In this document: positions 58,901 to 64,000 of the stretch, in pieces
Position numbering within the stretch: the first letter of the stretch is position 1
How the letters are laid out: every line of letters begins with the position of its first letter
NCBI GenBank assembly: GCA_024516035.1
Contig: CM044962.1
Span: 2,107,027-2,171,026 of the forward strand
Length of the DNA stretch: 64,000 bases
From: Bactericera cockerelli
Taxonomy: Eukaryota; Arthropoda; Insecta; Hemiptera; Triozidae
Direction of reading: 5' to 3'
Position numbers and translations under genes: made by a program
Notes under the pieces: generated by a model
What the model was told of the DNA's origin: nothing
What the model saw: the letters and a program-made list of their open reading frames with translations, nothing else
Database searches by the model: none

Positions 58901-60517
58901 CTCCGCCGCCCCTTCTAAAGGTGAGAACAGTGGACGGGTTGTTGCACATTGGGTGAACTGTCCAAAAAAAGAAAATTGAATGTTCTCTTATTATTACTAG
59001 CGGGCTGTCGCCCGGTTTGCGGGCCGAGGCATGGCCGTGCGGAGAAATAGCGGTGAAAGCAAAAAATCCTTTTTCGCGAATGGCAGGTGTTGTATGGGGA
59101 ATTTCGAAAAATCCCGTCTTATTGCACATCAAGACTATAAGACAAAGCTACCTACCAAATTTCAGCTTCCTAGGACTTACCAGTTCGGAGAAACAGTGAT
59201 GAATCAGTGAGTGAAACTCTCTTTTATAAGTATAGATTTGTCTACAGTACTCTCTTGACTTAGAGGTTACATTCACGGCTTTTATTCAACAATTTGATCA
59301 ATCTTTATTTACAATTTTTATGTACAGGTACAGTGAAAGGGTATAATTAAATAAAGGTAAAAAACTTAAGTCTGATCAAGGGTGGTGAATTTGGTGATAA
59401 TGCCTTTGCCATTCTCTTCAGGTTAGAGGGTACTTTCACGGCTGAGAGGGTACTTTCACACCTAAGAGGTTACTTTCACGTCTTAGAGGGTACTTTCACG
59501 GCTGAAAGGCCTCTACTTCAAAACTCGCCCGTGTTCGACCAAGCAAATTTTTCCCTCTAAAAAAAATGAAGAAAAGAGGAAGTTAAAAAAAAAAAAATTG
59601 ATGAAAGTAGAAGAAAATTAATTTAGAAGAATGATTCCGAGGAATTAAAAATTTTTCTATTAAGTTATTAATGTTTTTATGTATGTTTTAGTCGTACATG
59701 ACCTATGTCTTACACACAGGTCTTACATAACCACTTTACAATAGATAATAATGATTTTTTAAGTCGATCAACATGTAATAATAGATCAGAACTTTTATTA
59801 TTTAATCAATAGACTGATATCACTCTGAAGAAGAAATAATGGTACAATGGTACACATACGAAAATAGATCACTGGTAATCCAGCTCCATCTTCATAAGGT
59901 AGGCTCCTTACAGTTTTTTTTAGTACCTCTGGGTCCAAGAGAGACAGCGCGAATGATCGATAATAATTGTTCTTGGGTCTTTATCCCCTTATCCAATAGA
60001 TATTTTCATAAGAAAGTTTTTCTTTCCAAAGAAGAAGAAAGGTCAATTTATTTTTCAAGTAACACATCTATTGAAGGTTGTATATTTGATCCATGCCACT
60101 GACATGTGGTAGAGTTCCAAGCATGCAGGCTGCATTGCTGCGTTGAATTTCTATGGATATTCTCTGCAACAAGAATTCTTTGGCGCTTTTAGTGCAAGTG
60201 GCACGGATCAAATTATCGCCCACAACATTTAGGAATTATTTAGTTTCGGGCCCCAGTGTTTCATATACCAGAGGGAGGAAGATATATTGAGGAAGATATA
60301 TTATATTAAAGATATTTTCATTATATTGTGTTTCCCAGGCGCCAAAGATGCCAAAGCATCCGCATCCAAAGCTGCCGCCCCCAAGTCTGCCCCCGCCCCC
60401 AAGTCCGCCCCCAAACCCGCCGGAGGTCAACAGCCCGCTAAGAAATCTGCACCAGCCGCCAAGAAACCGTCGAGCGGAGGTGGCTCGGCCGCGCCCGCCA
60501 AGAAGTCGAAAAAGTGA
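45554..60517 (+). CDS. RpS6: 40S ribosomal protein S6 with extended C-terminal tail (7 exons)
   Basis: RpS6 is a small-subunit ribosomal protein phosphorylated by S6 kinase downstream of TOR. Exons encode [20 protein letters not shown], then [14 protein letters not shown] (after corrections), [15 protein letters not shown] with [34 protein letters not shown] and [14 protein letters not shown]. The basic RRRSSSLR motif corresponds to the phosphorylated C-terminal end in other animals. Normal RpS6 stops soon after this at about 249 residues. Here the frame continues through [14 protein letters not shown] and two more exons of Ala/Lys/Pro-rich KGAK-type repeats for roughly 165 residues to TGA at 60515-60517. 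Introns carry repeated H/ACA-snoRNA-like units. Exons 2-4 contain single-base indels. Identity is strong; the use of the two tail exons rests on good splice sites and compatible phase. Confidence 0.88.
46906..47111 (+). CDS. RpS6: RpS6 exon 2 (residues about 3-70)
   Basis: The exon lies between ATTTCAG| and G|GTAAGA. It reads [40 protein letters not shown], then after a frame change [17 protein letters not shown] and, after another, MKQGVLSN. There is one extra A near 47031, one missing A near 47085 and one extra T near 47101. All expected RpS6 residues are otherwise present. Confidence 0.9.
47211..47319. repeat. Long near-perfect hairpin (about 49-bp arms) in RpS6 intron 2
   Basis: CTGAAACTTTCTTCTCATAA at 47211 is mirrored by the segment ending GAAGAAAGTTTCAG at 47319. 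The loop AGAAAGATC is about 10 bases. It begins 100 bp after exon 2. Only about one base is unpaired. Confidence 0.88.
48624..48754 (+). ncRNA. H/ACA snoRNA-like unit, decayed copy A (RpS6 intron 2)
   Basis: It keeps CCACA...CTGTGG closing the first hairpin, TTCTGATAG, TCAGATATGTTGCTA.GTCTTGTGA and a terminal ACA followed by three bases. The hinge (AATTATA) no longer fits ANANNA well. Confidence 0.45.
48836..48967 (+). ncRNA. H/ACA snoRNA-like unit, copy B (RpS6 intron 2)
   Basis: The first hairpin starts CCACAGCCAGCTACTTG. The hinge ACATTA (48889-48894) fits ANANNA. The second hairpin is closed by GTCAGATA and TATCTGAT. A terminal ACA at 48962-48964 is followed by three bases. The first stem has lost a base (CTGGG). 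Confidence 0.6.
49033..49133 (+). ncRNA. H/ACA snoRNA-like remnant, copy G (RpS6 intron 2)
   Basis: Starts ACCACAGTCCACTAG, then GATCGTTTTAT and GGTCATTAA, and ends CATTTTATCTAATCAA. It lies about 200 bp after copy B, the same spacing as A to B. Too decayed to be functional. Confidence 0.3.
50100..50470 (-). repeat. Inverted copy of the TG-tract element
   Basis: On the minus strand: CAAACCTAAATGACATTTT, about 300 bp of GTGT, then TTTGATGGGCTGGCGAAGGC and GGCGGGTGTAACC. It marks the left edge of the poorly resolved segment within RpS6 intron 2. Confidence 0.88.
50898..51031 (+). CDS. RpS6: RpS6 exon 3 (GERKRKSV core)
   Basis: After ATTTCAG|, and allowing many single-base errors, the exon follows [30 protein letters not shown] as broken blocks. 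GERKRKS is exact, then a VDSNLSVLAL-like block and RKGEQ at CAG|GTGG. It sits in the poorly resolved 50.5-55.8 kb segment, which explains the loss of any usable ORF. Confidence 0.72.
51636..51846 (+). CDS. RpS6: RpS6 exon 4 (EIPGLTD ... KRPLTPKG)
   Basis: The exon starts GAAATTCCCGG (EIPGLTD) and continues as [23 protein letters not shown], then the readable stretch [17 protein letters not shown] and RGAKFTRPK, with QRL-TP-LQ blocks at the end. This matches RpS6 ...[27 protein letters not shown]. C and A homopolymers are distorted and both boundaries are approximate. Confidence 0.72.
52920..53260 (+). mobile_element. Family C SINE in poorly resolved sequence
   Basis: CACCTCCGTGGGTAAGGGGT, GGGGGAGCTGGTACGATTTC and AGGGCATAAAGGGGGCCTAG follow the family C order with distorted homopolymers. 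Confidence 0.65.
53917..54050 (+). ncRNA. H/ACA snoRNA-like unit, copy C (RpS6 intron 4)
   Basis: CCACAGCCCGCTACTTG, hinge ACATCA at 53973-53978, GCGCTAT, GTAGACACTTTTA and a terminal GATACA are all recognisable. The sequence lies in the low-quality segment, so damage may be consensus error. Confidence 0.45.
55208..55334 (+). ncRNA. H/ACA snoRNA-like unit, copy D (RpS6 intron 4)
   Basis: ACCCAGCCCCGCAATTGCAG, TTCTGATACG, TGTCGCTATGTCTTGT and CTGATACA at the end match copies E and F. The first stem is lost and there are homopolymer errors. Confidence 0.4.
55825..55965. mobile_element. Relative of the same MITE in RpS6 intron 4
   Basis: ACAGTCAAACTTCAAGGGAC, CTCTAATATCCAGATTTCCC and CTTATATTTTCAGG are recognisable; the 3' end is decayed. 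Confidence 0.5.
56465..56801 (+). CDS. RpS6: RpS6 exon 5 (helix, S6-kinase site, start of tail)
   Basis: After TTTCCCCAG| the exon reads in one frame [40 protein letters not shown], then [19 protein letters not shown]. The tail follows: [20 protein letters not shown] through KGAKAAPAP and [14 protein letters not shown], ending in phase 1 at G|GTATGT. The RRRSSSLR cluster corresponds to the conserved phosphorylation region. The normal protein would end around SEAAPK. Confidence 0.92.
56850..57030 (-). mobile_element. Family C SINE core (RpS6 intron 5)
   Basis: GGCCCTACCCAGGCTGGGTG, GAATGGAGGGTAAACCCGTC on the minus strand; starts about 50 bp after exon 5. Confidence 0.75.
57175..57240 (+). 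repeat. Three tandem 22-bp units (CCTCCTATCTACCTCTTAGT)
   Basis: ACTCCTATCTACCTCTTAGT repeated three times with minor change, RpS6 intron 5. Confidence 0.8.
57432..57567 (+). ncRNA. Probable box H/ACA snoRNA, copy E (RpS6 intron 5)
   Basis: Hairpin 1 is closed by CCACAG (57432) and CTGTGG (57484-57489). Box H ACATCA follows at 57490-57495. Hairpin 2 is closed by GTCAGATA and TATCTGAT. Box ACA at 57562-57564 lies three bases from the end. This is the standard hairpin-hinge-hairpin-tail form. Intronic snoRNAs in ribosomal protein genes are common in animals. The target rRNA pseudouridine was not determined. Confidence 0.72.
57754..57886 (+). ncRNA. Probable box H/ACA snoRNA, copy F (RpS6 intron 5)
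   Basis: Nearly identical to the unit 320 bp upstream, with CCACAG/CTGTGG, box H ACATCA (57809-57814), a GTCAGGTA/TATCTGAT stem and ACA at 57881-57883. The loop of hairpin 1 lacks CTACT. The second stem changes A to G but can still pair as G-U. Confidence 0.7.
58415..58760 (+). repeat. Tandem array of the RpS6 exon 6 acceptor (3 copies)
   Basis: A unit of about 112-120 bp is repeated three times. It contains GTGTATACTATGTAATTG, TTTTGTAAAGCCAACACCT, TGTACTGCACTCTAA and ends ATTTGCAG|CCAAGTC. The last copy runs into exon 6; the other two run into TTCAATAGT... instead of coding sequence. It has the same architecture as the coronin arrays but in another gene. Confidence 0.9.
58753..58920 (+). 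CDS. RpS6: RpS6 exon 6 (KGAK-repeat tail)
   Basis: The exon lies between TATTTGCAG| and AAAG|GTGAGA, 168 bp or 56 codons in open frame. It encodes [20 protein letters not shown], then [20 protein letters not shown] and [17 protein letters not shown]. Repeats of KGAK resemble histone-H1-like tails. The acceptor and first bases (CCAAGTC) occur twice more at 58514-58527 and 58634-58647. Base composition is GC-rich in an AT-rich intron background. Confidence 0.85.
58995..59235 (+). mobile_element. Retroelement 3'-end-like repeat (RpS6 intron 6)
   Basis: ACTAGCGGGCTGTCGCCCGG, CTACCAAATTTCAGCTTCCT and CTCTTTTATAAGTATAGATT resemble the short interspersed 3' ends of non-LTR elements common in insect introns. 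Assignment is by resemblance only. Confidence 0.45.
59425..59515 (+). repeat. Four tandem 22-bp units (AGAGGGTACTTTCACGGCTG)
   Basis: Four to five imperfect copies of AGAGGGTACTTTCACGGCTG, RpS6 intron 6. Confidence 0.85.
60339..60517 (+). CDS. RpS6: RpS6 exon 7 (end of tail, stop)
   Basis: After TTTCCCAG| the exon continues the same repeat: [59 protein letters not shown], then TGA. It is fully open and in phase with exon 6. No clear AATAAA was found in the next 150 bases. Confidence 0.85.
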
Positions 60518-60722
60518 GAAGTTCTGACGACCCAGACCCAGAGTGTATCTATGATGTGTACCAAGACCATGGCGATATGACTGAAGAAACACAGACACGA
60601 GAGAGACGCCATCATCCACGCTTGTTTGTATCTTTATAAATATAGTGTTACATTTTTTTTAAAACCCCTCCCAATTCCTTGAAGTTTTTCTTGTTTTATT
60701 TGTCTTTACAGATGCTAAAATA

Positions 60723-60925
60723 TTCATCATAGGGTGGCGTCATCGTGAACGATGGTAGCCAGACGGTGGAGTAATGACTTAGCACTTCTACCACTGTCTT
60801 TACAAGAAGGCTAATAATTGACAAGGGCCCCCAGAACCAAGCCAATGCTAGTCTACTCCCTGTTTATAGTCCCCCAGCCAGACTGCTGGTCTACTCCCTC
60901 TTTATAGTCCCCCAGCCAGCTAAAT
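60723..60925 (+). repeat. Dispersed repeat with two tail units
   Basis: Same body as at 5038, with two complete tail units. It starts about 200 bp after the RpS6 stop codon. Confidence 0.8.
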
Positions 60926-60934
60926 ATTACCTTA

Positions 60935-61075
60935 AAAAAAGTTCTCATATTTGTGTTAATCACTTTCGTGATATCACAACTACTCGTTTTACTAAACCCA
61001 CGCTGAAACCGGGACTTGACCCACCCACCTCCTGGTTACAAGTCCGCCGCTTTATCGATCAAGCTACTGAGGTCC
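60935..61075 (-). mobile_element. tRNA-derived SINE, family D
   Basis: CAGTAGCTTGATCGATAAAG and ACCAGGAGGTGGGTGGGTC on the minus strand. Confidence 0.75.
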
Positions 61076-61084
61076 GACTATTAC

Positions 61085-61240
61085 TTAAAATCTCTTTAAA
61101 TGATGGTAACCACCAGGAAAGGGTATTGCTAAAAGTATTTTCTAGCACCTAACCCTGTATTATTATTATGTGATGATTAACTCAAATTGATGAGAAAAAA
61201 TTGAAGTAGGTATTGCGTGGGATCCTATCTTCAGATCACA
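61085..61240 (-). mobile_element. Family F SINE, 5' truncated
   Basis: AATACCCTTTCCTGGTGGTT and TAGGTGCTAGAAAATACTTT on the minus strand. Confidence 0.65.
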
Positions 61241-61384
61241 ATACCGTTCTTGTGTTTTGTACGTACACAGTATAGAAATAGCTCGTAAGATACACCTGTT
61301 GTTATAAAATTAGGGAATTCAAAGAATAGACCTTGGTAAATAACCTTAACCACTCGACCTTTTTTTTGTGATTTTTTTTTTTTA

Positions 61385-61885
61385 AATATAAAGATGAGTG
61401 TTTCAAAGCCTTTTTTATTTCGTAGCTATGAAACAGGAGCTACCGCAGACGCTTGTGGTCCGTGTTGTAGCCTGCCCATCCCGTAGTATGCCTCCCCTCT
61501 GATGGGCGAGAAGTGACACAATACTTCCCATTTAGGTGCTGAGTCAACAGAAGCGCACCGGAAGGTATCCCTTACAAACAACTGTATTATTATTATTAAA
61601 CAGATTTAATCAAGTTTTATTTACAAAATATAGTATATACAATTTACAAGAAATAAAGTTGAAATAATACAAAACTTGCTTAAGGGCGGTGCTAAAGGGC
61701 AACACAAAAAAAAGAAGAAAATTAAAAGGAACAATAAACGAAACAAATGAAAGTATGTACAATAAAAAAAGGATTGGAGGAGGTAATAGAAACAGAGTAA
61801 ACAAATTTTGAATGCCAATTTTTGTCGGCGCGGGGGTTCAAACCCGGGACCTTCCGCATGGCAAGCGAGTAATTCGTGCGCTTTT
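61385..61885 (-). mobile_element. Family E SINE split by another repeat
   Basis: The tail and body at 61385-61590 and the tRNA-like head at 61825-61880 are separated by about 230 bp related to the AAGGGCGGTGC element near 19930. Confidence 0.7.
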
Positions 61886-61889
61886 TGTT

Positions 61890-62060
61890 TCCTTGGCTCA
61901 GTGTTTAAGAGTATTGGTTGCGGGCTCGAATTCCGTCCAGTGTAGAAAATTTTGACCAAATATTCTGGAATGGCATGGGGCTAAAGGTAAAGTGCACTGA
62001 AGTAATGCGAAAGCGGTCCACAACTACCTAAAAAAGGAATTAGTCGAAGTTGTGATACAG
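61890..62060 (+). mobile_element. tRNA-type SINE, family G
   Basis: CTTGGCTCAGTGTTTAAGAG, GGTTGCGGGCTCGAATTCCG and GCTAAAGGTAAAGTGCACTG. Confidence 0.7.
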
Positions 62061-62639
62061 GCGATGTCCGGCCCATTCCAGGCAGCTTGGGGAAAATGTA
62101 TGTAGCAGTGTAGCTAATATGTGAGATGTAGTATATTTTTTTGTTGTTGAGATTTACTTATTACCCGGCTCATTTGACCTGTATTGTCGTCGTTACCTAT
62201 GAGCCTTACCTGGTTCATTTTCCCAGAAGATCACCTTATAAAAAATTATAAATTTATTTTTAGCATCCTCTGGGTGGCCGCCAACTTTTATCTAACTTGC
62301 TAGTGTCTGTGCCAAAATTTGTTAGGACAAATGTGTAGTGTTTTATCTAGTATAAAGGTTTTTTCGGGTGTTTTTTTTTCTGTTCAGGTGTAAAAAAAAG
62401 CCAAACCAAACCATTTGGCGTATCTAGACAGATCAAAATTTTATTGGATTTCTGCAGAATTGTGCAGGATAAACTCATCAACAGATACGAAGCAGTGACC
62501 TGAAGACTAAGCCAAAGTCGGACTTTTTCGAAATGGTGTTGAAAATCACTTGGTGCAGTTACGAAGGCGAAGCAGAAATAACGGGTTGCAGATCTGGGCT
62601 AGAAATAGCGTCAGTAATCTACCATTGACGGGTGTAAAC

Positions 62640-62772
62640 TTTTTTTGGTCCACCCTGTAAAATCGAAAACTCAATTCATTGCTTAGCATCGGTTTTCCCC
62701 ATATAAAAGACAGTACGCATTCAGCGACTTAGCGCCACAGATGTATTACGGAGACATGTATTAATTATGCCC
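62640..62772. mobile_element. Decayed copy of the GGGCGGAATTAA MITE
   Basis: It retains ATCGGTTTTCCCCATAT, CGACTTAGCGCCACAGATGT and TATTAATTATGCCCT. Confidence 0.6.
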
Positions 62773-62917
62773 TAAGATTTATTGCCATGACGGCATATAA
62801 CAAACTAGTTGTTTACCCGTATTTTCAATGGAACTGGACTGAACATACACACAGGTTTTAGCCATTAATTAGTCAGTCACAAAAATGAACTGAAGAGATA
62901 TATGTAATTAAAATGTA

Positions 62918-63046
62918 GGGCGGAATTAATAGACAACATCAATAACTTAAGTCGTTGGTAAGTGTCGGTTTTCCCTATTTTACATAGTACGCAATCCGTG
63001 ACTTAGCGCCACAGAGGTATTACAAAAACGTCTATTAATTCCGCCC
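62918..63046. mobile_element. MITE with GGGCGGAATTAA ends
   Basis: Starts GGGCGGAATTAATAGAC and ends GTCTATTAATTCCGCCC. Nearly identical to the copy 730 bp downstream. Confidence 0.82.
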
Positions 63047-63773
63047 GTAATGTCTAAACACTGGCTTCTACGATGCTAATAAGGATTCCAAGGTATCTGT
63101 CAAAGAAAATGCTAAGGCATGGACGTACTATTGGATTAGGTGGATGGTCATACCTTCTTGTACTTGGGGGAAGAAAAAAAAGTCCTTACAAGATAATTTT
63201 ACTAACCCACTTTGTAGCGTTAAAAGTTTCAAACCTAGTTAGAAAGACCTTCAAAATATAATCAGGGGGTTCCAGACTTTTGCCCCACCCTGTATACAGA
63301 GAATCCGACGATACTCTTAGGCCGTTAGGACATGTACATGTATGTCGGTCAAATGTTATGTTGTGCTATGAATAAATAAGTAAAAAAAGTTAGAGAGAAG
63401 GAAAAGGTGAGAGAAAGAGAGTGTGAAAAAACTTATAACTGAGGCCTGTGCAGAACTCCCCACACATGGACAGGCAACCTGCATGTGTGACATGCATGCC
63501 GCGCGGTTCAATAATTGAATTTTCAACATTTCCGCTAATGCATGCATCTATCACACCGCACTAAAGGTCCCCAAATCTGATACAGCCCGTTGGTCCTAGT
63601 TTTCAGGTAAATCACATCATAGAACGAAGTCATTTTTCCCGTAATATTTTGCTTATACATACATAATTATAATAATTATGCATTTAAACCATACATAAAT
63701 AACCCTAGAAAAAAAAACCCTAAAAAATTATAAATCTCCCAAATCATAAAATGGTCAATTTCCCCTAGATTAG

Positions 63774-63902
63774 GGGCGGAATTAATAGACAACATCAATA
63801 ACTTAAGTCGTTGGTAAGTGTCGGTTTTCCCTATCTTACACAGTACGCAATCCGTGACTTAGCGCCACAGAGGTATTACAAAAACGTCTATTAATTTCGC
63901 CC
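63774..63902. mobile_element. MITE with GGGCGGAATTAA ends
   Basis: Same element as at 62918 with an end change (TTTCGCCC). Confidence 0.82.
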
Positions 63903-64000
63903 TAGATATAATTTATCCCACGTGGGAAAATTTATTTCCCTCCGAACGGTAGGTAAATATTTTTTCGCCTATGCCAGAATTTTTTTTTGTTCCCTTGCCG

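Overview
This is a window of a repeat-rich arthropod nuclear genome, most likely an insect. The evidence is three intron-containing genes with animal sequence signatures, AT-rich introns, and very many small SINEs and MITEs. Nothing bacterial or viral was found. The species is not resolved; a hemipteran-like insect is a guess, and a crustacean is not excluded.

Layout. (1) 2.2-26.3 kb, minus strand: seven exons of a coronin (WD40 actin-regulator) gene. It starts with Met at 26319 and runs leftwards; its C-terminal coiled-coil end is not found and may lie off the left edge. (2) 26.4-38.1 kb: intergenic DNA packed with SINEs and MITEs, then about 2.7 kb of plain sequence. (3) 38.2-41.7 kb, plus strand: five exons of a small Rab GTPase (RabX1/Rab22-like) ending in a Cys-Cys prenylation site. 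(4) 41.7-45.5 kb: intergenic DNA with SINEs and MITEs. (5) 45.5-60.5 kb, plus strand: seven exons of ribosomal protein S6 with an unusual Ala/Lys-rich C-terminal extension of roughly 165 residues. Its introns carry repeated copies of what looks like a box H/ACA snoRNA. (6) 60.7-64 kb: repeats.

The main observation is that several exon-intron junctions of these genes have been turned into tandem arrays. In coronin, the exon 1 donor is repeated about 12 times over 2 kb. The exon 4 donor is repeated about 40 times over 3 kb. The exon 5 acceptor is repeated about nine times. In RpS6, the acceptor of the first tail exon is present three times. Each unit keeps the exon edge, the splice site and a little intron. 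The coronin intron between exons 4 and 5 therefore has an array at both ends, with a 3.9-kb inverted-repeat element between them that contains a broken Tc1-type transposase.

Most conserved exons carry single-base insertions or deletions that break the frame while the spliced family match stays clear. This occurs in all three genes. Together with inflated homopolymers at about 0.3-5.3 kb and 50.5-55.8 kb, it points to an incompletely polished long-read consensus and not to three pseudogenes. Exon boundaries were placed by eye from splice consensus and family knowledge; no alignment was run.
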